From Pseudoalteromonas spongiae UST010723-006 (GTDB lineage: Bacteria; Pseudomonadota; Gammaproteobacteria; Enterobacterales; Alteromonadaceae), in NCBI RefSeq assembly GCF_000238255.3, contig NZ_CP011039.1, positions 979,001-1,043,000 on the forward strand: 64,000 nucleotides of DNA, written 5' to 3'. Positions 56,636 through 64,000 of the stretch are shown one piece after another; within the stretch, counting starts at the first letter, position 1, and every line of letters starts with the position of its first letter. The position numbers and the translations under genes were made by a program. The notes under the pieces are model-generated. The model made no database searches and was not told where the DNA came from. It worked only from the letters and a program-made list of their open reading frames with translations.

Positions 56636-56928
56636 ACTTTCTACACTAAATTGCTTATTTATTCACTATACAAACAGTTTGCGCATATTTATGCAAGCTT
56701 TAAGCAGTTGTATGCTGCGAACTTTGTGTTTACTTCGTTACTTGTATCGCGTTTTATTTATTTTGAGCGACCAAACTAGATTAATTTAGCTTTGCAAACG
56801 AAACATTTCGTTTGATTTATATAAGGTTAAATAGACGCCAGCATAAATAGCTGTTTGCAGCACATTAGCTATCCATATCTGAGGTGAAATATGCTACAGT
56901 CAGCGCGCGTTAACTAGAGGAAAATATT
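56636..56928. other. AT-rich intergenic region with a perfect inverted repeat
   Basis: A 293-base stretch between two divergent genes. It holds a perfect inverted repeat (56795-56814) and candidate promoter sequence; no gene is supported. A 64-codon open frame at 56585-56779 overlaps the binding-protein start on the other strand and has no ribosome site. Confidence 0.6.
56795..56814. promoter_or_regulatory. Perfect inverted repeat, possible operator
   Basis: CAAACGAAA and TTTCGTTTG are nine-base arms separated by two bases. The length, symmetry and lack of a following T-run suit a dimeric repressor site more than a terminator. It lies about 115 bases before the small gene at 56929. Confidence 0.5.
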
Positions 56929-57228
56929 ATGTCTGCATTTTGGAATTATCGCGTTATTGAATGCCCAAGTGACGAAGGTACACTGTTTCAAGTACATGTT
57001 GTTGAATACAATATTAATGGTAAAGCAGTTAATTGGTCTGAAACGGCTGAGGGTTCGTTTGGTACAAGCTTAACGGGCTTAGCAGAAGATATTGAGCGTC
57101 AAAAACAGGCGTTAGAAAAGCCAGTGCTCACCGTAAAGCGCTTAGTGCGTGGTTATGAATTGGTAGAAGTGGAAAGTGGCGACGTGGCAAGTTCGCCAGT
57201 GCCAGAGTCACTACAAGAGCAAGGCTAA
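56929..57228 (+). CDS. Small conserved-looking hypothetical protein
   Basis: A 99-residue protein, not recognised. It begins FWNYRVIECPSDEGTLFQVHVVEYNINGKAVNWSE, a compact beta-rich pattern, and ends in an acidic, Ser/Pro-containing tail. No signal peptide or membrane helix is seen. AGAGGAAAA precedes the ATG, so translation is likely. It lies four bases before the HAD gene and is probably co-transcribed with it. Confidence 0.72.
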   Translation: MSAFWNYRVIECPSDEGTLFQVHVVEYNINGKAVNWSETAEGSFGTSLTGLAEDIERQKQALEKPVLTVKRLVRGYELVEVESGDVASSPVPESLQEQG

Positions 57229-57232
57229 GCCA

Positions 57233-57889
57233 ATGTCGTTAAGTGCAGTTTATTTTGACTTAGATGGTACATTGGTTGATTCCGAGCATTTGCATGCCGT
57301 TAGTTGGAACAAGGTACTTGCGATGTTTGATTTACATTTTAGTGAGACTGAGTTTTGCCAGCAGTTTGCTGGTAAACCAACGCTTGAAGCGGCAAAAGTG
57401 CTTGTTGAAGAGCACCAGCTGGGTTTATCCGCATCGGCATTAGCAAAGAAGAAACACATTGTATTCGCTGAGATATCTAAATTGCATTTACCCGCATTAT
57501 TACCGGGTGCAAAAGCGTTGCTAGCGTGGTGCCGTGAGCAGGGACTAAAGGTTGCGTTAGTGACCGGGAGTGCAAAAGAAGAAGCGCATTCTATTTTGAC
57601 AGGACATGATCTTGCAAAGTACTTTGATGTGATTTTCACACGTGATGATGTTGAACAGCCAAAACCGCATCCAGAGCCTTATTTAAGGGCAATCGCGCAC
57701 TTTTCATTAACAGCAAGTTCAGGGCTTGCGGTTGAAGATACCGTAACCGGCTCTAGCAGTGCCAAATCGGCTGAACTATACACTGTTGTGGTGCCTAATA
57801 AATACAGCCTAAGCGCTGACTTTTCACACGCTGATAGTCGCTGTTCATCGTTACTTGATGTTCAGGCACTTATTGCCAGCAAACTTTAA
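57233..57889 (+). CDS. HAD-superfamily phosphatase/phosphoglucomutase-like hydrolase
   Basis: A 218-residue HAD hydrolase: motif I YFDLDGTLVDSEHLH, motif II VALVTGSAKEE, motif III with the lysine in QPKPHPEPYL, and motif IV-like GLAVEDTVTGSSSAKSA. The cap domain is of the beta-phosphoglucomutase type. The substrate is not known. ATG 57233 is chosen because the catalytic motif begins at residue 6 from it; the upstream part of the frame overlaps the preceding gene. Confidence 0.9.
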   Translation: MSLSAVYFDLDGTLVDSEHLHAVSWNKVLAMFDLHFSETEFCQQFAGKPTLEAAKVLVEEHQLGLSASALAKKKHIVFAEISKLHLPALLPGAKALLAWCREQGLKVALVTGSAKEEAHSILTGHDLAKYFDVIFTRDDVEQPKPHPEPYLRAIAHFSLTASSGLAVEDTVTGSSSAKSAELYTVVVPNKYSLSADFSHADSRCSSLLDVQALIASKL

Positions 57890-57937
57890 ATTTTAAAGTA
57901 CACTTTAAAGAGCCGTTGAATTTTCAAGGAGGAAATG

Positions 57938-58762
57938 ATGGCTCTTAAAATTACTCTATTCTTAATCTTCTCACTTGTTACATCTGCTGCTTACTGTGTC
58001 GAAGTGCAGCTTGCCAAATCTTATCAAAAACAGCCCATTAATGATTACCTAGTGAGCGAAAAGCTTGATGGCGTTCGTGCCATATGGAAAAATAACCAGC
58101 TTGTGACGCGAAATGGTAACGTTATTCATGCGCCCACTTGGTTTACTGAACATTGGCCGAGCGAGTGGCTTGATGGTGAATTGTGGAGTAGCCATGGTGG
58201 TTTTGAGTTTATTGCCAGCACGGTACTCGATATCAAGGCAAATCATCAAGCGTGGCGTAAAATCAGGTTTTATGTATTTGATATGCCGAATCACAGCCAA
58301 GCATTTCACCAGCGCTACTTGAATTACAAAACATTGATAGAAGCCACGCCTTCTGATTATTTGGCGGCAATTGAACAGCGTCAATTTACTACTTATCAGG
58401 AGTTGGATACCTACTATCAAGCCCGAATAAATCAAGGCGCCGAAGGCATTATGCTGCATGCAAAACGTGCTCAGTTTAGCGATGGCCGCAGTGATAACTT
58501 ACTTAAGCTCAAGCCGCATCAGGATGCTGAAGCGAAGGTAGTGGGTTACAGTCCGGGTAAAGGAAAATACCATGGGTTAGTTGGCGCATTGATTGTTGAG
58601 CTGCCAAGTGGTCAACAAATCAAACTGGGCAGTGGCTTGTCAGATGTTATGAGAAACACACCGCCCGAGATAGGGTCAATGGTGACATATCGTTACAATG
58701 GCTTGACGAAATACGGCAAGCCTCGTTTTGCACGGTTTCTGCGTGTCAGGCACTCTGAGTGA
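57938..58762 (+). CDS. ligE: Periplasmic ATP-dependent DNA ligase (LigE type)
   Basis: From ATG 57938 the protein is 274 residues and starts with a signal peptide (MALKITLFLIFSLVTSAAYC). Minimal ligase motifs follow: motif I SEKLDGVRAIW with the adenylated lysine K42, LVTRNGNVI, LDGELW, YVFDMP, EGIMLHAKRA and LLKLKPH. Short, exported ATP-dependent ligases of this type (Lig E) occur in several gammaproteobacteria and may act on DNA outside the cytoplasm, for instance during uptake. AGGAGG stands five bases before 57938; the ATG at 57935 would be too close. Confidence 0.9.
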   Translation: MALKITLFLIFSLVTSAAYCVEVQLAKSYQKQPINDYLVSEKLDGVRAIWKNNQLVTRNGNVIHAPTWFTEHWPSEWLDGELWSSHGGFEFIASTVLDIKANHQAWRKIRFYVFDMPNHSQAFHQRYLNYKTLIEATPSDYLAAIEQRQFTTYQELDTYYQARINQGAEGIMLHAKRAQFSDGRSDNLLKLKPHQDAEAKVVGYSPGKGKYHGLVGALIVELPSGQQIKLGSGLSDVMRNTPPEIGSMVTYRYNGLTKYGKPRFARFLRVRHSE

Positions 58763-58763
58763 T

Positions 58764-59222
58764 TTAATCGAGGCGATCGGCCAAATAATTATGGTAGTCA
58801 GGAATTGTGCGATGTATTTGTTGCGACATCAGCTCGCTGGCAATTAGCATATCAGCTGTTGCTTCATTACAGGCAACGGGAATATTCCACACCGCAGCTA
58901 GTCGCAATAATGCTTTCACGTCAGGGTCGTGAGGCTGAGAAGCAAGAGGATCCCAAAAGAAAATCAGTAGGTTGACTTCATGCTCGGCGATTTTAGCACC
59001 AAGTTGTTGGTCGCCGCCCATAGGACCGCTTAAAAGCTTTTCAACCGCCAGCCCAGTGGTTTTTTCAATTATGTGGCCAGTTGTACCGGTACCGTATAAA
59101 TTGTGCTGACTGAGTACATCTTGGTGTTTTTGACACCACAGAGTTAGCGCTGATTTTTTACCATCGTGGGCAACAAGCGCAATGCTTTTTTTGGCAGGGA
59201 TCGCAGTGGTAATTTGTTCCAT
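58764..59222 (-). CDS. mgsA: Methylglyoxal synthase
   Basis: A 152-residue enzyme that converts dihydroxyacetone phosphate to methylglyoxal. Motifs are ALVAHDGKKSAL, YGTGTTGHII, LSGPMGGDQQLGAKI and FFWDPLASQPHDPDVKALLRLA. The family aspartates and histidines are intact. It converges with ligE with one base between stops, leaving no room for a terminator. Confidence 0.96.
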   Translation of the reverse strand: MEQITTAIPAKKSIALVAHDGKKSALTLWCQKHQDVLSQHNLYGTGTTGHIIEKTTGLAVEKLLSGPMGGDQQLGAKIAEHEVNLLIFFWDPLASQPHDPDVKALLRLAAVWNIPVACNEATADMLIASELMSQQIHRTIPDYHNYLADRLD

Positions 59223-59233
59223 GTTTTCACACT

Positions 59234-59869
59234 TTAAAATACTTCGAACACCAAGCGTAACCCCAATACAACAAAAATACTACCGGCAATACGATCAATC
59301 CATTGCTGCGCGCTTGGGTGATGTTTAAAGTAACCTGCAATCTTGTTCCCGCTTTTTACGTACAACACATCAATAGGGAAAGCCAAAATTGGATACAGCA
59401 AGCCAAAAATAAGCAACTGTAACCATACCGGTGTGCTTAGCGAACTGTCGGCGAATTGCGGAATAAAGGCTAAAAAGAAGAGCGCAACTTTTGGGTTAAA
59501 AATCTCGGTAAGCATAGCTTGTACGAAGATGTTTTTTTCTTTTTTATTTGATAGCTCACAATGAATAACTTCTGGTTTTCGTAAGCTATCAATAATGCTG
59601 GTGACACCTAAATAAACAAGGTAAAGCGCACCTATTATCAGCACTGTTTGATACGCTAACTGAGATGTTTTTAAAATAACACTGAGGCCAGCAACGGCTA
59701 ATATTGTGTGTATTACACCCGCAGTGGCGAAGCCAAATGCTGTTTGCATGCCCGCGTCTTTGCCCTTAGCAAATGTTTGCGCCATTAAAAATGCATTTGA
59801 CGGCCCCGGAGACACCGCTAGTAAAAAGCTTAAGGTGATAAATGACAGCAGCGATTCAAAGTTAATCAT
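59234..59869 (-). CDS. LysE/RhtB-family amino-acid exporter
   Basis: A 211-residue protein with six predicted helices and the family pattern AVSPGPSNAFLMAQTFAKGKDAGMQTAFGFATAG near the N-terminus and TEIFNPKVALFFLAFIPQF in the middle. It exports amino acids or homoserine-type compounds; the substrate is unknown. It is 12 bases after the Bcr/CflA gene and 11 before mgsA, all on the minus strand. Confidence 0.92.
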   Translation of the reverse strand: MINFESLLSFITLSFLLAVSPGPSNAFLMAQTFAKGKDAGMQTAFGFATAGVIHTILAVAGLSVILKTSQLAYQTVLIIGALYLVYLGVTSIIDSLRKPEVIHCELSNKKEKNIFVQAMLTEIFNPKVALFFLAFIPQFADSSLSTPVWLQLLIFGLLYPILAFPIDVLYVKSGNKIAGYFKHHPSAQQWIDRIAGSIFVVLGLRLVFEVF

Positions 59870-59881
59870 TAATTGATGTCT

Positions 59882-61039
59882 CTAGTTGTACGTTGGTTTT
59901 GCCGCGCTTTGATAGCGTTTTAGCGTTAATAAAAAAGGCAGCACACTGAGTAAGTGCAGCGCAATAATAAATGGAATCGCAAGCGGTAGGTATTGGGTTA
60001 AGCTAACGATTAATCCAGCGCCGCTCATTTGCATCATGCCAAGCAAGGCTGAGGCTTTGCCTGCTTGCTTTTTGAAAGGCCCTAGCGCGTTACCTGCAGC
60101 TGCGCCCATAGTGAACGAAAAGCCAATTGAGCCGACAAAAATAGCAGCCATAAAGCTACTTACATTGGCAAGCGTAAATTGAAATAGTAAAACTAAACAC
60201 GCAGCGCTAACCATCAACAATAAACCACATAACAAGGCGAGTGATGTAGAGCGCTTGATCAGTTGCGGTGCCGTGAAACTGGCGATAATACTGACTGTGG
60301 CATTGATGCTAAACCAGAGCGTAAACTCTTGCTCTGTTAGTCCTTGTTGATTAATTAAGTAGTTAGGCGCCTGTGCGACAAATGCCAAAATAGCGCCCAT
60401 TGCCAGCATGCAAATGGTGGCATTAAACAAAAACGTTGGGTGTGAAATTATCTGCCAATAAGACTGTTTTTCTTCAGTTTGTTGCTGAGTTGCAATAGCA
60501 GGGCGTTTAGGAATCGCAACCAACAACACGATAAATCCGATTGCGGCAAATCCGGCTAAAAAGTAAAAGTTAGTTTGCCAGCCAAATTGCAAGGTTAGCC
60601 AAGCGCCTAAAATAGGGGCGAGTGCAGGAATAAAGCACACTATACCATTTAAGTATGAAATTACTTGGGCACTTTTGTTGGCATTGTAATTGTCGCGTAC
60701 TAACGCAAATGTGCTAACAAATGTTGCTGCGGCACCAATGCCTTGAATGATACGGGCGATAATTAGCAAGGTGACGGTATCGGAAAACGCCGCAAGTACT
60801 GAGCCAATAAAGTAAGCAAAAACGCCAAATATCGCTATTTTTTGGCGGCCAAAACGGTCGCTTAACGGGCCAAGTAAGAGCTGTCCAAAGCCCACACATA
60901 ACATATAAACGGTAATGCTTGATTGAATATTGGTAATTGACGTATCGAGTTTGTCAGCCATCTGAGGCATGGCTGGTAGGTAAAGGTCGATTGCCATTGG
61001 ACAAAAGATGACAAGCAGAACGAGGGCGAGTTTTAGCAT
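59882..61039 (-). CDS. Bcr/CflA-family multidrug MFS transporter
   Basis: A 385-residue MFS protein with 12 predicted helices. Bcr/CflA features are CPMAIDLYLPAMPQMAD at the N-terminus, the loop GPLSDRFGRQKIAIFG and GIGAAATFVSTFALVRDNY. Members export drugs such as bicyclomycin or chloramphenicol, or sulfonamides; the actual substrate is unknown. It heads a likely minus-strand unit with the LysE gene. Confidence 0.92.
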   Translation of the reverse strand: MLKLALVLLVIFCPMAIDLYLPAMPQMADKLDTSITNIQSSITVYMLCVGFGQLLLGPLSDRFGRQKIAIFGVFAYFIGSVLAAFSDTVTLLIIARIIQGIGAAATFVSTFALVRDNYNANKSAQVISYLNGIVCFIPALAPILGAWLTLQFGWQTNFYFLAGFAAIGFIVLLVAIPKRPAIATQQQTEEKQSYWQIISHPTFLFNATICMLAMGAILAFVAQAPNYLINQQGLTEQEFTLWFSINATVSIIASFTAPQLIKRSTSLALLCGLLLMVSAACLVLLFQFTLANVSSFMAAIFVGSIGFSFTMGAAAGNALGPFKKQAGKASALLGMMQMSGAGLIVSLTQYLPLAIPFIIALHLLSVLPFLLTLKRYQSAAKPTYN

Positions 61040-61094
61040 AATCTCACTACAATTATCAGGGGCGGTGAATTGTATACGTTATGCTTAGAAGATC

Positions 61095-61122
61095 CAAGCC
61101 TTAAGCGTTGGCTCAAGGCTTG
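61095..61122 (-). terminator. Hairpin between the PPIase and Bcr/CflA genes
   Basis: CAAGCCTT and AAGGCTTG form eight pairs around a 12-base loop, downstream of the PPIase stop and upstream of the Bcr/CflA start. The minus-strand T-tract is weak, so termination is only likely. Confidence 0.5.
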
Positions 61123-61151
61123 TGGTTAGCGCTTGGTTACTAAATGATTTG

Positions 61152-61799
61152 TTATTCAGTAATTATATGCGCTGATTGGATAATCAGTTGTTGTTTTGGC
61201 TTACCAAAGCGTGTCGCGTTTTCGTTAAACAGATCTAACACTGCTTCATCGCTAACTAGCTTGCCAAATACGGTATGTTTGCCATCTAGGTGCGGGGTTG
61301 CGCGAAAGGTAATAAAAAACTGGCTACCGTCGGTATTTGGACCGGCATTGGCCATACTCAATAGACCTTTTTGATCATGCGATACTAAAGGTTCAAATTC
61401 ACCGCTGTAACGATACCCTGGGAAACCTTGTCCATTGCCAAGTGGGTCGCCACCTTGCGCCATAAAATCGGTAATAACACGGTGAAACGTCAGTGAATCG
61501 TAAAAGCCAAGCTTGGTTAAATAAATCGTACTTGAGGCATGCATAGGCGCTGTTTTATGAAACAGTTCAAATTTCATTTCGCCTAAACTTGTTTTAAGTA
61601 CCCAGTAGTAGGTTGTGTCTGGTGCAAATTCAAGTTTTGGCGGCAGCGTTAGTTTAGTGCGCCATTTCTCGTCTTGCTTATCGACTTTTTGTTCGCTAAT
61701 AAATTGCTCAACTTGCTTTACAGCAGGATCTTGAAACCAACATGCAGATAAAATAGCGGCTGATGTGAGCGCGAGTAGGGTATTACGTAATAAAGTCAT
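61152..61799 (-). CDS. Lipoprotein cyclophilin-type peptidyl-prolyl isomerase
   Basis: A 215-residue protein with a lipoprotein signal (LTSAAILSAC) and a cyclophilin domain from about 60: FHRVITDFMAQGGDPLGNGQGFPGY, then LSMANAGPNTDGSQFFITFRATPHLDGKHTVFG. It would catalyse proline isomerisation of envelope proteins. Its ATG abuts the bactofilin stop, so it is in the same unit as the bactofilin and M23 genes. Confidence 0.93.
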   Translation of the reverse strand: MTLLRNTLLALTSAAILSACWFQDPAVKQVEQFISEQKVDKQDEKWRTKLTLPPKLEFAPDTTYYWVLKTSLGEMKFELFHKTAPMHASSTIYLTKLGFYDSLTFHRVITDFMAQGGDPLGNGQGFPGYRYSGEFEPLVSHDQKGLLSMANAGPNTDGSQFFITFRATPHLDGKHTVFGKLVSDEAVLDLFNENATRFGKPKQQLIIQSAHIITE

Positions 61800-62189
61800 T
61801 TAGGCTGTCTTCTTTTCTTTTTTCGGTTCTTTTTCTTCAGTATTTGTTACTACAGGCTTTGCTGCTTGTGTCATAGAGCCTTGAATTGAAGCGCCTTCTT
61901 GAATGCTAATAGTGTCGTGAAAAATATCGCCAACTACATTTGCCGACTGCTCTAGTACTACTTTTTTAGCCTTAATAGTACCTTTAACAGTGCCTTTTAC
62001 GATTACTTCTTGCGCGTTAATATCGCCTTCTACACGACCGTCATTGCCGATAGTTAGGCTTTGTACATTCACTTCGCCAATGATGCAGCCTTCTAACTGA
62101 ATTGTGCCTGAGTTGTTAATTGTCCCGGAGATTTCAACGTCTGATGAGATAATAGAAGGAAACGAATTTTTTTTCTTATTGGAGAACAT
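61800..62189 (-). CDS. Bactofilin family cytoskeletal protein
   Basis: From ATG 62189 the protein is 129 residues. The bactofilin core is a string of short beta repeats with alternating hydrophobics: SIISSDVEISGTINNSGTIQLEGCIIGEV, VQSLTIGNDGRVEGDINAQEVIVKGTVKGTIKAKKVVL, flanked by a short basic N-terminus and a Lys/Glu-rich tail. Bactofilins polymerise and often recruit wall-active M23 peptidases. It overlaps the M23 gene upstream by a few bases; TTG 62195 is an alternative start. Confidence 0.93.
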   Translation of the reverse strand: MFSNKKKNSFPSIISSDVEISGTINNSGTIQLEGCIIGEVNVQSLTIGNDGRVEGDINAQEVIVKGTVKGTIKAKKVVLEQSANVVGDIFHDTISIQEGASIQGSMTQAAKPVVTNTEEKEPKKEKKTA

Positions 62190-63396
62190 TCTCAAATGCC
62201 TTAGTTAATTTTAACGGGTTAATATGTTTTTCATTGTGTAAAATTTCATAATGTAAATGGGTGCCTGTACTGCGTCCTGAGTTACCCATTAACCCGATAA
62301 CTTGGTCCTTTTGTACTTCTTGTCCACGTTTTACGTTAATTTTAGCTAAATGCCCGTAGCGTGTTACGAATCCATTCTTATGTTCAATTTCGATAAATTT
62401 ACCATAGCCGCCATTGCGACCTGCACGTTTTACTGTGCCATGTGCTGGGGCAAAAATTTCAGTTTTGTGCCAGCCAGCTAAATCAACGCCGCGGTGCATT
62501 GCTCTGCGCTTGGTAACAGGGTCGGTACGTAGGCCATAGCTACTTGAAACATAAAATGCTTTAGCCGGCAAACTGGTCGGTAGTAATTCAAGATTACCGC
62601 TTAGCTGATTAAGTACTACGATTTTATCTAATAGCGCTTGCTGATCTTTACTCAGTACAGACGCATCAACCGCATTAAATGGACCACCTTGAGCTGTTTC
62701 ATCTAACTCTTTGTTAATTAAGGTTGTGTGGTCAACTCCAGCTTTTTCCAACGCTTTTAATAGGCTCTCAGTACGGCCATCGACAACTTGAGCAAGGGTA
62801 GTAAACTGAGTATCAAGCAGTTGGTTTTCACGCGCGATGTCATTTTCAATGGTTTCTTCGCTAGTGCTGTCATCTTGCGTGTCAGATTCACCTTCACTTT
62901 CAGCCTTAGGCTCAGGTTTGCTATCTTGTTTTTTATCTTGCGCTTTTTTTGTAACGTCAGCGTCTTCTGGCTTTGTTTCGGTGTCAGATATTTTCGCTTG
63001 TTGCTCTGGTTGAACAGGAGCATTTTCTTTTTGCGTGGCGTCTTGTTGCGCCTGAAATTCTTCTTGCTGTGCTTCAGGTAATGACTCAAGCATATTGGTC
63101 ATTAGTTGTGATTTTTCATCAATTTGAGAAATGCGACTTGAAAGTTCGCTGTGTTTTTCACGATAGGATAGGTGTAGCGCATCGAGTTCAGATTGTTTTT
63201 GCTCAATGACTTGCTGTTGTTCGGTGATCACGCCATTTAGCTCAACGTATTGATAGCTACCCGCACCAGCAATAACGCACACAGCAAGACCTACGAAAAA
63301 TAGCATTACTTGCAGCCAGCTTGGCAAAGTAAGGTATTTTACGTCACCGTTTTGGCGGATCAGTAACTGTTTATCTGGAAAAAGTGCTTTTAACAT
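62176..63396 (-). CDS. Membrane-anchored M23 (LytM-type) peptidase
   Basis: A 406-residue protein with a cytoplasmic tail, a membrane helix (about 28-48), a coiled-coil (about 50-110), a very charged Lys/Glu/Asp/Ser-rich stretch (about 115-190), and a C-terminal LytM domain. The zinc motifs are intact in the domain: HRGVDLAG and HLHYE, with RAGRNGGYGKFIEI between. It cuts or regulates cutting of peptidoglycan cross-links. It is paired with a bactofilin downstream, a known shape-control arrangement. Confidence 0.94.
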   Translation of the reverse strand: MLKALFPDKQLLIRQNGDVKYLTLPSWLQVMLFFVGLAVCVIAGAGSYQYVELNGVITEQQQVIEQKQSELDALHLSYREKHSELSSRISQIDEKSQLMTNMLESLPEAQQEEFQAQQDATQKENAPVQPEQQAKISDTETKPEDADVTKKAQDKKQDSKPEPKAESEGESDTQDDSTSEETIENDIARENQLLDTQFTTLAQVVDGRTESLLKALEKAGVDHTTLINKELDETAQGGPFNAVDASVLSKDQQALLDKIVVLNQLSGNLELLPTSLPAKAFYVSSSYGLRTDPVTKRRAMHRGVDLAGWHKTEIFAPAHGTVKRAGRNGGYGKFIEIEHKNGFVTRYGHLAKINVKRGQEVQKDQVIGLMGNSGRSTGTHLHYEILHNEKHINPLKLTKAFENVLQ

Positions 63397-63530
63397 TATG
63401 AAAACCGACGTAGTTAAATATACTGCCTTTGATTATTATTAATTAGCAGGCAAGTTAACCGGTACAAGATACCAACATACTGCAAAAAATCCAGAAAAAT
63501 TTTTGAAATACGACTTAAGAAGGAGTATTA

Positions 63531-63551
63531 GGTGGCAATTTGCTTGCCACC
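63531..63551. terminator. Hairpin downstream of the fumarylacetoacetase gene
   Basis: GGTGGCAA and TTGCCACC form eight perfect pairs around a five-base loop, 17 bases beyond the stop codon of the minus-strand gene. No good T-run follows on the minus strand, so it may be a weak terminator or mRNA-end stabiliser. Confidence 0.5.
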
Positions 63552-63567
63552 TAAAAAGGGCAGGAGG

Positions 63568-64000
63568 TTACTTGGCAGGTAATACCGTGCCTTCAACGCG
63601 GCCAAAGCCAATGCGGTTAAAGCCGTCGGCTTCACACCAACCACGCATAATCACTTTGTCGCCATCTTCCAAGAACTTACGCTCTTCGCCATTGTTAAGT
63701 TTAATGCTTTCTTTACCACCACGAGATAGTTCAAGCATTGAACCTGCTTCTTCATGTTCAGGGCCTGACTGAGTACCTGAACCTAGCATGTCACCTGGAA
63801 TAAAGTTACAGCCATTTACCGTGTGGTGTGTCACCATTTGCGCTACTGTCCAGTAACTGTGTTTGAAGCTCGACTCAGAAAGCTTGCTTGGTGCAGCGCC
63901 GTCAGCACGCATTTTTTCAGATTCAAGTAACACATCCATCTGAATATCGAATGCGCCTGCTTCACGGTTGTGTGAAGACTCTAAGTAGTCAAGCGGCTGT
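63568..64000 (-). CDS. Fumarylacetoacetase, 3' part (cut by the window end)
   Basis: The frame is open to the window edge, so only the C-terminal 143 residues or so are seen. They match the fumarylacetoacetase (FAH) family: YWTVAQMVTHHTVNGCNFIPGDMLGSGTQSGPEHEEAGSMLELSRGG, then RKFLEDGDKVIMRGWCEADGFNRIGFGRVEGTVLPAK. FAH cleaves fumarylacetoacetate in tyrosine/homogentisate breakdown. The internal ATG at 63939 is not the start. Confidence 0.9.
   Translation of the reverse strand, partial: QPLDYLESSHNREAGAFDIQMDVLLESEKMRADGAAPSKLSESSFKHSYWTVAQMVTHHTVNGCNFIPGDMLGSGTQSGPEHEEAGSMLELSRGGKESIKLNNGEERKFLEDGDKVIMRGWCEADGFNRIGFGRVEGTVLPAK

Noticed and set aside
56585..56779. 64-codon plus-strand frame upstream of the small unknown gene
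   Set aside because: It overlaps the start of the minus-strand binding-protein gene, lacks a ribosome site, and has an aromatic/Tyr-rich composition typical of a non-coding AT-rich frame.
62788..63081. 97-codon plus-strand frame across the M23 gene
   Set aside because: Its Phe/Leu/Arg-rich product is the reverse of the Lys/Glu-rich linker of the M23 protein.
1..64000. Prophage, insertion sequence, integron or CRISPR array
   Set aside because: No transposase, integrase, long terminal repeat or regularly spaced direct repeats was seen; the only short tandem pattern of note is the CheA motif.

Overview
The window looks like chromosome from a marine, polarly flagellated gammaproteobacterium of the order Alteromonadales, most likely Pseudoalteromonas or a close relative. 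The evidence is the AT-leaning base composition, the polar-flagellum gene order flrBC-fliEFGHIJKLMNOPQR-flhBAFG-fliA-cheYZAB-motCD-parC-parP-cheW followed by a ccm cytochrome c maturation operon, and the style of the surrounding genes. This assignment is by gene content and order only. No rRNA, tRNA, insertion sequence or CRISPR array was seen.

Positions 1-5.5 kb hold an accessory module. It begins with the 3' part of a large membrane-associated protein of unknown family. Next comes a protein that reads as a periplasmic dCache sensor fused to a pentameric ligand-gated ion channel. Nine bases later is a 411-residue protein with the catalytic signatures of the edema factor/CyaA/ExoY class of nucleotidyl cyclase toxins. 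A PAAR spike protein converges on it across a shared terminator. The simplest reading is an orphan type VI-type (or related contractile) effector island armed with a cyclase toxin, probably aimed at eukaryotes. This is the most interesting part of the window.

Positions 5.6-7.5 kb carry yceI and a cytochrome b561 gene (a YceJI-like pair) and tag, all on the minus strand. From 7.6 to 37.5 kb runs an almost unbroken plus-strand flagellar and chemotaxis block. It covers a two-component regulator (FlrBC), basal body, C-ring, export apparatus, placement and number GTPase/ATPase (FlhF/FlhG), sigma28, the Che core, a second stator pair (MotCD) and polar array positioning proteins (ParC/ParP). Sigma54-type promoter sequences lie before fliE and flhA, with a weaker one before flrB. 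The usual flrA/fleQ neighbour of flrB is absent. CheA has a linker with three copies of an acidic/LL helix-like motif that resembles the FliM N-terminus and the CheZ C-terminus.

At 37.9-40.4 kb, two minus-strand genes encode a stand-alone FlhB C-terminal-like protein and a second FliK-like protein. Positions 40.5-47.4 kb hold ccmABCDEFG-H-I, followed by mlaA. From 48.3 kb on is a mixed region: an HDOD/degenerate-EAL protein, PutP, an MscS-type channel, a TonB-dependent receptor preceded by a possible 23-codon leader, a periplasmic solute-binding-like protein, a small unknown protein, a HAD phosphatase and an exported LigE-type DNA ligase. It continues with MgsA, a LysE/RhtB exporter, a Bcr/CflA efflux pump, a lipoprotein cyclophilin, a bactofilin, a transmembrane M23 (LytM) peptidase, and the 3' part of a fumarylacetoacetase gene cut by the window end.
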